From contig JBAXRO010000022.1 of the NCBI GenBank assembly GCA_037131165.1, positions 1 through 27,623 on the forward strand: a DNA stretch of 27,623 bases, in the 5' to 3' direction. The notes beneath the pieces are model-generated. The model saw nothing but the letters and a program-made list of their open reading frames with translations, was not told the DNA's origin and made no database searches. The stretch is from WLNJ01 sp037131165. GTDB taxonomy: Bacteria; Actinomycetota; Thermoleophilia; Solirubrobacterales; Solirubrobacteraceae. Below, in pieces: positions 16,378-23,558 of the stretch. The stretch's first letter is position 1. Every line of letters starts with the position of its first letter. The position numbers and the translations under genes are program-made.

Positions 16378-17471
16378 GCCACCCTCAAGCCCCGGTGGTC
16401 GTCGCCGGCCAGCGAGACCTTCCGCATCTCGGACTCGGCAACGTCGGGGACGTGCTCGAACTCGGTCGCAGTGATCAGGCATTGACCGAAGGCGGAGACC
16501 CTCCTGACGAGCAGCTCCCGCCGCTTGGAATCGAGCTCGCTCATCACATCGTCGAGCAGCAGGATCGGAGCGGTGCCCTTGGCCTCGGCGATCGCCTCCC
16601 GCTCGGCGAGGATGATCGCGAGCAGAGCGATCCGCTTCTCACCCTGGGACGCGTGGTCCTTTACATCGCGGCCGTCACGGCGGATCAGCAGGTCTCCGCG
16701 ATGCGGGCCGTGGTGGGTGTAGCCGCGAGTGAGATCTGCAGGGCGGTCCGCGACGAGCTTCCCAACGAAGGCATCCGGCTCGAGCTCGCATCCAGGACGG
16801 TGGGTAACTTCGAGCTTGCCGACCAACCCGAGTTCGGCTGCGATCCGTGCGGCCGGTTCAGCGATGACAGCGACCGCCTCCTCGCGAGCTGCCGCCAGTC
16901 TGGTGCCGGCTCGGGCCAACTCCGAATCCCAGGCATCGATCGACGATCCGAGGGCACCCGCGTGCCCAGCGCTGGCGATCAGCGCGTTGCGCTGGACCAG
17001 GGCACGGTTGTACTCGTTCCTCAAACCGGCTAAGGCCGGTCTCAATGCCGAGGAGAACTGATCCATGTGGGCACGGCGCCCTCCGGGTGGGCCGCTGATC
17101 AGGGCGAGGCGGTCGGGTAGGAAGACGATGACCAGAGGCCTCTCGAACCCGGGGTCTGTTCGCTCGATCACGGTACCGTCGAGTTTGAGTTCCTTGTTGC
17201 CGGCCCGATCGAGTGCTGCGCTGATAACTCTGGTCCCGTGAGATCCAGCGATGGAGATCTCGACCCTGGCGGCCCGTTCTCCGTGGGCGATCACCTGACG
17301 ATCACTCGAGGTCCGGCAGGACCTCCCGGTCAGCCCGAAGTGGATCGCTTCGAGGATGTTGGTCTTGCCCGATCCGTTTGGACCTGCGATCACGGTCAAC
17401 CCCGGCCCCAGTTGAACGTCGAAGCGACTGTGGCTGCGGAAGTTGCGCAGCGAAACAGCTGCGAGTGCCAC
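16374..17471 (-). CDS. recF: DNA replication and repair protein RecF
   Basis: 365 residues from the GTG at 17471, 5 bp after the dnaN stop. An SMC-like ATPase that helps load RecA at single-strand gaps. Walker A is GPNGSGKTN at about residues 30-38, just after LRNFRSHSRF. The ABC signature is SQGEKR (about 280), followed by the Walker B segment PILLLDDVMSELD. Length and motif order are normal for RecF. The gene ends in an ATGA overlap with dciA, so the two are translated together. Confidence 0.96.
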   Translation of the reverse strand: MALAAVSLRNFRSHSRFDVQLGPGLTVIAGPNGSGKTNILEAIHFGLTGRSCRTSSDRQVIAHGERAARVEISIAGSHGTRVISAALDRAGNKELKLDGTVIERTDPGFERPLVIVFLPDRLALISGPPGGRRAHMDQFSSALRPALAGLRNEYNRALVQRNALIASAGHAGALGSSIDAWDSELARAGTRLAAAREEAVAVIAEPAARIAAELGLVGKLEVTHRPGCELEPDAFVGKLVADRPADLTRGYTHHGPHRGDLLIRRDGRDVKDHASQGEKRIALLAIILAEREAIAEAKGTAPILLLDDVMSELDSKRRELLVRRVSAFGQCLITATEFEHVPDVAESEMRKVSLAGDDHRGLRVA

Positions 17472-17476
17472 GGGAC

Positions 17477-18643
17477 CTAAGCGTTGAGCCTGATCGGCAT
17501 GATCAGGTACATGAAGCCGCTCCCGTCGCCGGATTCGATCAATCCGGGTCGCAGGGAGCTGATCAGCTTCAGGATCAGGTCTCCTTCACCCGCGCTCTCG
17601 ATTCCGTCACGGAGGTAATCAGGGTTGAACCCGATGTCGAGGTCTTCGCCGTCGAATGGAACAGGCAAGGTCTCGGTTGCCTCACCGATGTCCGGTGTCT
17701 GTGCGCTGACAGTGAGGGTCCCCTTGGTGAATGACAGGGTCAGCGGCTTCGTCCGCTGGGCAAGCAAGCTGATCCTGCGGATGACTCCTCCCAGCTCCTC
17801 GCTGGAGATCCTCAATTCGTGCTCGAACTTCTCAGGCAGGAGCTCCCTGTACTTGGGGAACTGGCCGTCGATCAGCCTTGAAGCCAGAACAATGCCGCCG
17901 AAATCGAAGACGACTTGGGTTTCCTGAAGAGAGATCAGAACTCCTTGGTCTGATCCCTGCGACAGCCTGACCGCCTCCTGCAACGCTCTGGCCGGGACGT
18001 TCGCATCGAACCCCTCCGGGATCTCCTCCTCCAGCTCGGTTTCCTTGAAACTGAGCCTGTAGGAGTCGGTTGCGACCATCCTCAGGACCTTGCCCTCTAC
18101 TTGGAACAAGACTCCCGTAAGGACCGGCCTCGTCTGGTCGGTACTGGCTGCCTTCTCAACTCGTTTGACTGTTGACTCGAGGGCTGCGGCGGGAATCGTC
18201 ACAGCTGAGTTACCGCCAGATGCCGGAAGGGTCGGGAAGTCCTCGGCCCTCAGGGTCTTGAGATCAAATGTCGCTGAGCCGGCAGTTATCTCGACGTCCT
18301 GGGTAGCTCCCCTTCCGACTATCGAAACAGTTCCACCGGGAAGGGATCGGACAACGTCGGCGAACAGCCGGGCGGGAAGCACGACCTCGCCGGCAGTCTG
18401 GACCTGACCTTCTAGCGGAAGCCTGACGGAAAGCTCGAGGTCCGTGGCACGCAACTCGATCCCGCCGGACCCTGCCGCCAGTTGTACTCCGGTGAGAGCT
18501 TGGATCGAAGTCCTGCTTGATGCGATCCTGGAAGCTGCCTGAAGACCTTCGAGCAGGGCCTCGCGATCGACAGTGATCTGAGGGGTTCCCTTTGTTTGAG
18601 AAGTAGAAGTCATAGGAGTGTTGATCGTGTTGATCGTGTTCAC
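17477..18643 (-). CDS. dnaN: DNA polymerase III beta sliding clamp
   Basis: 388 residues from the GTG at 18643, which has GGAG three to four bases upstream. An alternative ATG at 18613 would remove the first ten residues and has no Shine-Dalgarno. Ring-forming processivity clamp of the replisome with three repeated clamp folds. Typical segments include VDREALLEGLQAASRI at the start, LRAEDFPTLP in domain 1, TDQTRPVLTGVLFQ in domain 2, and the C-terminal YLIMPIRLNA with the usual MP(I/V)RL end. The extra N-terminal residues include NTINTINT, encoded by a 9-bp tandem repeat. Only 40 bp separate it from dnaA. Confidence 0.97.
   Translation of the reverse strand: MNTINTINTPMTSTSQTKGTPQITVDREALLEGLQAASRIASSRTSIQALTGVQLAAGSGGIELRATDLELSVRLPLEGQVQTAGEVVLPARLFADVVRSLPGGTVSIVGRGATQDVEITAGSATFDLKTLRAEDFPTLPASGGNSAVTIPAAALESTVKRVEKAASTDQTRPVLTGVLFQVEGKVLRMVATDSYRLSFKETELEEEIPEGFDANVPARALQEAVRLSQGSDQGVLISLQETQVVFDFGGIVLASRLIDGQFPKYRELLPEKFEHELRISSEELGGVIRRISLLAQRTKPLTLSFTKGTLTVSAQTPDIGEATETLPVPFDGEDLDIGFNPDYLRDGIESAGEGDLILKLISSLRPGLIESGDGSGFMYLIMPIRLNA
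18618..18640. repeat. 9-bp tandem repeat at the dnaN start
   Basis: GTGTTGATC occurs twice in tandem, followed by a partial third copy (GTGTT). Read on the minus strand it encodes Asn-Thr-Ile repeats in the extended DnaN N-terminus. If translation starts at the ATG at 18613 instead, it lies in the leader. Confidence 0.7.
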
Positions 18644-18683
18644 TACTCCGGGCGGAAGCCATTCACGCGAGGGCTGGATCCTT

Positions 18684-20099
18684 TCATTCGGCCCGGTCGT
18701 CTCCGCCCACGATACGGCGCTCGAGCGACTTTACGGTGAGGGCCGCCTTCGGGTCCGAGGCAACCCGTTCCCTGACCCTCTTGCAGGCGTTCAGAACAGT
18801 CGAATGGTTCCTTCCACCGAAAGCCATTCCGATCTGCGGGAGTGGTTCACCTGCGACCTCTCGCGACAGGTACATCGCAACCTGCCTCGGCCAAACGATC
18901 CGCGCGGACCTCGACTTCGAATCGAGCTCCACCACCGATACGCCGAAGGTCTCGGACACCATCTGCTTTATCTCCCTTGCTCCCGGCGTCGGCTCGGCGT
19001 TGCCGTTCCTTCCCGGGTAGAGCTGGTCCAGGACTTGACCTGCGAGGTCACGGCTGAGCCTGGTCCCCGTCAAGGATCCATAGGCGACCACTCGGATCAG
19101 CGCTCCTTCGAGCATCCGGACGTTCCCCTTGACCCTCTCGGCGATTGCCTCCATCGCTTCCACGGGCACGTCTCCGAGAGAGTCTCTACGGGCCCTCATC
19201 GCGAGGATCGCCATCCTGCTCGGCATGTCGGGGGGTGCAATGTCCGCCACAAGTCCCGAGGCGAACCTGTCCCTGAGTCTTTGCTCGAGAGCGTCGAGGT
19301 CACCAGGCATCCGGTCGCAGGTGACGACCACCTGTGATCCACTGTCGACCACCTGGTTGAAGGTGTGGAAGAACTCCTCTTCAGTCCGGCTCTTGCTCGC
19401 GAGGAACTGGGCGTCGTCGAGCAGCAGAAGGTCTACGTCCCGGAAGCGTCCCTTGAACGAAGTCATGTCACCCCTTCGGATCGAATCAACGAACCGATTG
19501 GTGAAGTCCTCTGCGCTGGTGAACGCGACCTTCAGCCCAGGTGTGTGCTGTTGAGCGAGGTTCCCGATCGCGTGGAGCAGGTGGGTCTTGCCTGTCCCGG
19601 GGGGTCCGTAGATGAAAAGGGGGTTGTAAGTCTGCGAAGGCATCTCCGCTACCGCAAGTGCTGCGGCGTGGGCCAACCGATTCCCTTCACCGATCACGAA
19701 CTGGTCAAAACAAAGCTTCGGGTTGAGGGTGAGGGTTGGTTTGCAATCACCTGCACTTTCCTGTTTTTCGGACCCGGATGAGGCTGTTGCCGAATCGATT
19801 GGGCGAACCTTCCCAGGAGACGTAAGTTCGACCCTCGTTGCCTGCCCGCGGACATTCTCAGCGGTGCGTTGGAGCGCCTCTCCGAAACGACTCTCCACCC
19901 AACGCCGGATCGAATCCGGAGCTTCCACCACGAGTACTCCGTCCTCGAGCAGGGCCGGCTTCAGAGGGTCGATCCAGACTTGGAATGTGGAGTCGCTCAC
20001 AGCCGACCTCAGGTCGCTGCGGATCCGGTTCCAGGTGTTCTCGAGTTCGCTCAGTGTTGCCCCCGTCGTCGACCTGGGACCTGAAAGGCCACAGATCAC
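18684..20099 (-). CDS. dnaA: Chromosomal replication initiator protein DnaA
   Basis: 471 residues from the GTG at 20099, the only usual start codon before the conserved ELENTWNRIRSDL. This leaves about 16 extra residues ahead of the normal DnaA N-terminus. Domain I is followed by a short linker (about 90-130). The AAA+ domain has Walker A GPPGTGKTH (about 165-173), Walker B LLLLDDAQFL and sensor residues. The C-terminal helix-turn-helix carries the DnaA signature GGRNHSTVLNACKRV. It opens DNA at oriC and loads the helicase. The gap to dnaN is only 40 bp, so the dnaA-dnaN spacer used as oriC in streptomycetes and mycobacteria is essentially absent here. Confidence 0.97.
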   Translation of the reverse strand: MICGLSGPRSTTGATLSELENTWNRIRSDLRSAVSDSTFQVWIDPLKPALLEDGVLVVEAPDSIRRWVESRFGEALQRTAENVRGQATRVELTSPGKVRPIDSATASSGSEKQESAGDCKPTLTLNPKLCFDQFVIGEGNRLAHAAALAVAEMPSQTYNPLFIYGPPGTGKTHLLHAIGNLAQQHTPGLKVAFTSAEDFTNRFVDSIRRGDMTSFKGRFRDVDLLLLDDAQFLASKSRTEEEFFHTFNQVVDSGSQVVVTCDRMPGDLDALEQRLRDRFASGLVADIAPPDMPSRMAILAMRARRDSLGDVPVEAMEAIAERVKGNVRMLEGALIRVVAYGSLTGTRLSRDLAGQVLDQLYPGRNGNAEPTPGAREIKQMVSETFGVSVVELDSKSRSARIVWPRQVAMYLSREVAGEPLPQIGMAFGGRNHSTVLNACKRVRERVASDPKAALTVKSLERRIVGGDDRAE

Positions 20100-20139
20100 C
20101 GCCGGCCGCGAGCGTAGTCAAGGTCATTCACCCTCTCTG

Positions 20140-20154
20140 ATGCGCTTGGCGCAT
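20140..20154. repeat. Inverted repeat ATGCGC-TTG-GCGCAT upstream of dnaA
   Basis: A perfect 6-bp inverted repeat with a 3-bp centre, about 40 bp upstream of the dnaA start. It could be an operator or a small hairpin in the dnaA leader. No known binding protein is suggested by the sequence. Confidence 0.5.
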
Positions 20155-20242
20155 TTATCGGCTTTTTCGTCTCGGGCTGCCGGAGCGCCTGTCCAACAGG
20201 GCAGTTCGGATGGCGCGCCCGACGCAGGTGGCTCCGGGGTTG

Positions 20243-20248
20243 TAGACT
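20243..20248 (+). promoter_or_regulatory. Candidate -10 element of rpmH
   Basis: TAGACT preceded by GTTG, 10 nt before the rpmH ATG. The predicted leader is only a few bases and there is no Shine-Dalgarno, so the message may be leaderless. No good -35 is seen. The hexamer is identical to that before the HNH gene. Confidence 0.4.
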
Positions 20249-20258
20249 CTGTCGCCAG

Positions 20259-20393
20259 ATGAAGCGCACCTACCAGCCCAAGAAGCGCAAGCGCGCGAGG
20301 ACGCACGGTTTCCGTGCCCGCATGCAGACCAAGGCCGGTCGCCGGGTTCTGGCTCGCCGCCGCGCCAAGGGCCGCAAGCGCCTGACTGTCTAG
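20259..20393 (+). CDS. rpmH: 50S ribosomal protein L34 (bL34)
   Basis: 44 residues, starting MKRTYQPKKRKRARTHGF and ending in a Lys/Arg-rich tail. This is the full-length, highly conserved L34. It lies divergent from dnaA and is followed by rnpA, whose GTG shares one base with the rpmH TAG stop. This is the standard rpmH-rnpA arrangement, in which a ribosomal protein and the RNase P protein are expressed together. Confidence 0.97.
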   Translation: MKRTYQPKKRKRARTHGFRARMQTKAGRRVLARRRAKGRKRLTV

Positions 20394-20809
20394 TGGCCGG
20401 GTCGCAGGGTCGTCGCGGGCGGATCACCCGCAGCGCCGACTTTGACCGCGTCTACAGAAGCGGCAGGTCCCATGCCAACCGCCTGCTCGTTGTCCACACG
20501 TTCCCCCGCGGGGACGACGAGCCCTCGCGGCTTGGTCTTTCGGTGTCACGAAAGGTCGGGGGCGCGGTTGAACGCAATCGGGTCAAGCGGCTGATCCGCG
20601 AGGCTTTCGTCGATCGAGGGGAAGCCCTCTCCTCAGGGCAGGACATCGTCGTCGTCGCGAGGGCCGGCATCAGTGAATTCGTTGACCGTGAAGGCCTCGA
20701 GGGTGTTACCGGTGTCCTCGACGAGCTCCTTGCCGAGGCTGGCGTGATCGTCGCTGGTGAGTCCGAATCATCAAGCGGAGCGGGCGATTCCCGTGAGGTT
20801 GACGAATGA
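20393..20809 (+). CDS. rnpA: Ribonuclease P protein component
   Basis: 138 residues from the GTG at 20393, which overlaps the rpmH stop by one base. Binds the RNase P RNA and helps process tRNA 5' ends. The family pattern is complete: ITRSADFDRVYRSG near the start, LGLSVSRKVG, then the RNR motif ERNRVKRLIREAF at about residues 60-72. A short acidic/Ser-rich C-terminal extension follows. The gene ends in an ATGA overlap with yidD. A perfect actinobacterial DnaA box (TTGTCCACA) lies inside it at 20490-20498. Confidence 0.96.
   Translation: MAGSQGRRGRITRSADFDRVYRSGRSHANRLLVVHTFPRGDDEPSRLGLSVSRKVGGAVERNRVKRLIREAFVDRGEALSSGQDIVVVARAGISEFVDREGLEGVTGVLDELLAEAGVIVAGESESSSGAGDSREVDE
20490..20498 (+). 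other. DnaA-box-like 9-mer TTGTCCACA inside rnpA
   Basis: This is an exact match to the form of DnaA box favoured in high-GC actinobacteria. It is single and lies within coding sequence, so it may be a coincidence. It is the best individual DnaA box I found near the presumed origin. Confidence 0.3.
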
Positions 20810-21105
20810 GCCCCGATCAATCCCAGGACCCTGGCCTGCTCAGGCGGTTCGTAACCGCACCCATCCGGATCTGGACTCGCGCGATCTCCCCGTTGATGCC
20901 GCCGAGGTGTCGCTACGAGCCATCATGTTCGCGGTACGCGACACAGGCGATCGAGGAGTTGGGCATACTCCGCGGGTCGGTCCTTGCCGTCTGGCGGCTG
21001 CTGAGATGCAACCCATGGAGTCCCGGAGGGATTGACAGGGTCAGCGATCGCAGGCTGTTCAGGCCCGACTCGATTACACCCACTGAACCTGTGCATAACC
21101 GTTGA
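20806..21105 (+). CDS. yidD: Membrane protein insertion efficiency factor YidD
   Basis: 99 residues, ATG overlapping the rnpA stop (ATGA). A small peripheral membrane protein that assists YidC-dependent insertion. The family signature is clear: an amphipathic N-terminus, then Y.R.ISPLMPPRCRYEPSCSRYATQAIEELG, with the conserved Cys residues in RCRYEPSCSRYA, then RLLRCNPWSPGGID. It sits between rnpA and yidC as in most bacteria and shares a TTGA overlap with yidC. Confidence 0.95.
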   Translation: MSPDQSQDPGLLRRFVTAPIRIWTRAISPLMPPRCRYEPSCSRYATQAIEELGILRGSVLAVWRLLRCNPWSPGGIDRVSDRRLFRPDSITPTEPVHNR

Positions 21106-21121
21106 GCAACCTGTTCATAAC
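21088..21121 (+). repeat. 22-bp-spaced direct repeat CCTGTKCATAAC at the yidD/yidC junction
   Basis: CCTGTGCATAAC (21088-21099) and CCTGTTCATAAC (21110-21121) differ at one base and are exactly 22 bp apart, two helical turns. Their cores TGTGCATAA and TGTTCATAA are one and two mismatches from the DnaA box TGTGGATAA. The second copy covers the first codons of yidC, so coding constraint applies. Confidence 0.4.
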
Positions 21122-22190
21122 AGCGAACATCATCAGCGACGCGCTTGCGCCGCTTATCGCCGTTTTCGAGAAGCTGCTCGTGGCGATCCACTCGGTGATC
21201 CCCTCCTGGGGCCTCTCGATCATCGTGATGACGATCGTCATCAGGGCGGCGTTGATCCCCCTCACCCTCAAACAGATCCGCTCGATGCAGGCGATGCGGG
21301 AGCTCAGTCCTGAGATCAAGGCGATGCAGGAGAAGTACAAGGGCGATCGCCAGCGGATGAACGAAGAGATGATGAAGTTCTACCGCGAGAACCAGATCAA
21401 CCCGCTTGCGTCGTGCCTCCCGCTGCTCGCACAGGCGCCTGTATTCATCGCTCTGTTCTACATGCTGCAGCAGGATCTCAAGCCGCACATCTGCCCCAAC
21501 ATCACAACTTACGCGGCCAGCATCAACAAGTCGGTCAGTCAGGTCGCCTGCGGCCAAGTGCCCGGCTCGACTGCTCAGAAGTTCCTCTTCATTCCCGACC
21601 TGACAGCCAAGGCGACAGGCGCTGTCCTGGTGGTGCTGATTGTCCTCTACGTCGGATCTCAGCTCGGTTCGAGCCTCGTGATGATGCAGCCGACGATGGA
21701 CAAGACGCAGCGCTACATCATGTTCGCTCTGCCGTTGATCTTCGTCGTCTTCATCATCAACTTCCCGGCCGGCTTGATGGTCTACTGGATCACCACGAAC
21801 CTTTGGACGGTCGCTCAACAGTGGGTGGTCAAGAAGACATCGCCCCCATTAACCCCTGTCGCTGTCGGCGCCAGTTCGGGTTCCAGTTCTGGCTCGTCAC
21901 CTCCAGCGGAAGGTGACAAGAAGGGCTCCGGAGGCCTGTTCGGCAGGTTGCTCGACGCTTCCGCTGCGGCCAGTGCCGAGAAGGCCGAGCGAGATGCCGC
22001 AAAGGGATCGTCTGACAAGACCAAGCCGGGTAAGCCCGCCAAGCAGACCGGCACTGCCGACAAGGGGTTGCGAAAGAAGTCATCATCCGAGGGCAAGGGC
22101 GACGGCGGCGATGACGCCAAGCCCTCAGGCAAGAAGAGCGGACCACCACCACAGCGAAACAAGAAGAAGCGGACGGGGAGAAGAAGATGA
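21102..22190 (+). CDS. yidC: Membrane protein insertase YidC/OxaA
   Basis: 362 residues. The start is a rare TTG at 21102 overlapping the yidD stop (TTGA). Inserts membrane proteins with or without Sec. The Oxa1-type core has the first conserved helix with IVIRAALIPL (the groove Arg at about residue 49), KQIRSMQAMRELSPEIKAMQEKY in the cytoplasmic hairpin, then NPLASCLPLLAQAPVFIALFYML and further helices ending in FPAGLMVYWITTNLW. The loop after the second helix carries two Cys residues. About 100 C-terminal residues are a Ser/Gly/Lys-rich disordered basic tail, a feature often used for ribosome contact. No large Gram-negative periplasmic domain is present. Confidence 0.95.
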   Translation: MSNLFITANIISDALAPLIAVFEKLLVAIHSVIPSWGLSIIVMTIVIRAALIPLTLKQIRSMQAMRELSPEIKAMQEKYKGDRQRMNEEMMKFYRENQINPLASCLPLLAQAPVFIALFYMLQQDLKPHICPNITTYAASINKSVSQVACGQVPGSTAQKFLFIPDLTAKATGAVLVVLIVLYVGSQLGSSLVMMQPTMDKTQRYIMFALPLIFVVFIINFPAGLMVYWITTNLWTVAQQWVVKKTSPPLTPVAVGASSGSSSGSSPPAEGDKKGSGGLFGRLLDASAAASAEKAERDAAKGSSDKTKPGKPAKQTGTADKGLRKKSSSEGKGDGGDDAKPSGKKSGPPPQRNKKKRTGRRR

Positions 22191-22639
22191 GCGCTGAAGA
22201 TCGGGTCAGGAACGTCGTCGAGGCAGTCGTCGGCGCCTTGGACCCAGACGCTGAGGTCGCGATCGTCGACGACGGGGAGACCCTGAGGATTGACATCGAA
22301 GGCCCTGATCTGGGCCAGATCATCGGCCGCCATGGCGCCACTCTCGAGGCGATCCAGCACATCTCCTACCGGGCAGCATCGATGCAGGAAGATGGCCGCA
22401 GGCGTGTCGACATCGACGCTGGCGGTTGGCGGGAGCGCAGGACCGAGGAACTGAAGGACATCGCCGACAGGGCGGCAGATGATGCTGTTGACACCGGTGA
22501 GAGCGTCGCCCTGCCCCCGATGTCTTCGTCGGAGCGCCGTGTTGTCCACGAGTACCTCCGTGAGCGCGAGGATGTTGACACGGTCAGCGAGGGCCGCGAG
22601 CCAAACCGTCGCCTCGTTGTCGAACCGCTCGACGACTGA
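22187..22639 (+). CDS. jag: Jag/KhpB-like RNA-binding protein (KH + R3H)
   Basis: 150 residues, ATG overlapping the yidC stop (ATGA). The KH domain carries GQIIGRHGATLEAIQHISYRA (about residues 44-64). The R3H domain follows, with the invariant Arg and His in ERRVVHEYLRE and REPNRRLVVEP at the end. The Jag-N domain of Firmicutes is missing, as usual for the short actinobacterial form. In firmicutes this protein binds RNA and affects cell-wall growth. Its role here is inferred only from the family and the yidC neighbourhood. Confidence 0.94.
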   Translation: MSAEDRVRNVVEAVVGALDPDAEVAIVDDGETLRIDIEGPDLGQIIGRHGATLEAIQHISYRAASMQEDGRRRVDIDAGGWRERRTEELKDIADRAADDAVDTGESVALPPMSSSERRVVHEYLREREDVDTVSEGREPNRRLVVEPLDD

Positions 22640-22676
22640 AGATCGCCTGCCGCAGGCTGGATTGCCCGACGAGGCC

Positions 22677-22692
22677 CGTTTCACATGAAACG
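22677..22692 (+). other. parS-like ParB binding site, copy 1
   Basis: CGTTTCACATGAAACG. The core GTTTCACATGAAAC differs from the bacterial parS core GTTTCACGTGAAAC at one central base. It lies in the 133-bp gap between jag and the chosen rsmG start, close to parAB. An identical 16-mer occurs 88 bp downstream, which makes chance unlikely. Confidence 0.7.
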
Positions 22693-22764
22693 CCCAACAT
22701 CGCTTGAGGAATCCGGGCGATCCGAGTGAAGACACCCCAGCTTCATCCTTCGCCAGTAACGCCC

Positions 22765-22780
22765 CGTTTCACATGAAACG
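22765..22780 (+). other. parS-like ParB binding site, copy 2, overlapping the rsmG start
   Basis: Identical 16-mer to copy 1. The ATG inside it (22773-22775) is the likely start codon of rsmG, so ParB bound here would sit on the start of that gene. I found no perfect GTTTCACGTGAAAC elsewhere in the window. Confidence 0.7.
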
Positions 22781-23492
22781 CGACAACGAGAAGGCGATCC
22801 AGCGCCGCCTGGCGGATCTCTGCTCCGCCCACGACCTCGATCGGGAGACCGGCACCGCTTTCCGTAGCGTCCTTGAGTCTCTCGCTGACGAGCACGCCCC
22901 CACTGCTGTCAGGGACCCCTCAGAGGGGGTCAATGTCCACATCGCTGACTCTCTCTCTGGTCTTGAATCACCGGAGCTGCAGGGGGCGGAGCTGATCGCG
23001 GACATCGGTAGCGGTTGCGGGATCCCCGGGCTCGTGCTGGCGGTGGCGCTCCCACAGGCAAGGGTGATCGCTGTCGAGGCGTCGGGACGAAGGTGCGAGT
23101 TCATCGAAGCGGCAGCTTCGAGGGCGGGCATCGGCAACATCGAGGCAGTCAAGTCGAGGGCTGAGGAGTGGTCTGACGGCTTGGGGAAATGCGATCTGGT
23201 CGTGGCTCGAGCTGTCGCTCCTCTAGCTGTGCTGGCCGAGTACGCAGCCCCACTGCTCAAACCGGGGGGCGCGTTGGTGGCCTGGAAGGGCACGCCGGAA
23301 CCCGAAGAGCTCGAGGCAGCGGGGAAGGCGGCAGTGGTCCTCGGGCTGGAACAACTCGATGCGATCACCGTCAAGCCTTGGCCAGGGGGTGGGCGCAGAC
23401 AGCTCCAACGCTTGCGCAAGGTGGGTCCCACCCCAGCCGGCTATCCGCGTCGGGCCGGAATGGCCACAAAGCGGCCCCTCGGTCAGTCCTGA
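22773..23492 (+). CDS. rsmG: 16S rRNA (guanine527-N7)-methyltransferase RsmG
   Basis: 239 residues from the ATG at 22773. An upstream in-frame TTG at 22704 would add 23 residues (MRNPGDPSED..) but has no Shine-Dalgarno and looks unlike the family. Methylates G527 of 16S rRNA using S-adenosylmethionine. The Rossmann motif LIADIGSGCGIPGLVLA is at about residues 75-91, followed by VIAVEASGRRCEFIEAA, the catalytic-side segment DLVVARAVAPLAVLAEYAAPLLKPGG, and a basic C-terminus with YPRRAGMATKRPL. Family length is normal. The gene lies between jag and parA as in most actinobacteria. The start codon is inside a parS-like site. Confidence 0.94.
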   Translation: MKRDNEKAIQRRLADLCSAHDLDRETGTAFRSVLESLADEHAPTAVRDPSEGVNVHIADSLSGLESPELQGAELIADIGSGCGIPGLVLAVALPQARVIAVEASGRRCEFIEAAASRAGIGNIEAVKSRAEEWSDGLGKCDLVVARAVAPLAVLAEYAAPLLKPGGALVAWKGTPEPEELEAAGKAAVVLGLEQLDAITVKPWPGGGRRQLQRLRKVGPTPAGYPRRAGMATKRPLGQS

Positions 23493-23558
23493 TCGCCAAT
23501 TCCCGGTGCCGGGTGACTGCGCGGGACGGGTGATCCCGCCCCGCTGATGGCCGCGCGG

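Larger units (their letters stand above)
20100..20258. promoter_or_regulatory. dnaA/rpmH divergent region (possible origin side)
   Basis: 159 bp between the divergent starts of dnaA and rpmH, the point where gene orientation switches on both sides. It holds a small AT-richer patch (CATTTATCGGCTTTTTCG at 20152-20169) and a palindrome at 20140-20154. I find no TTATCCACA or TTGTCCACA box in it. It must contain promoters for both dnaA and rpmH. The dnaA promoter cannot be placed with confidence. Confidence 0.5.

Noticed and set aside
22704..22772. TTG start for rsmG adding 23 residues
   Set aside because: No Shine-Dalgarno, a rare start codon, and an N-terminus unlike RsmG. The ATG at 22773 gives normal family length.
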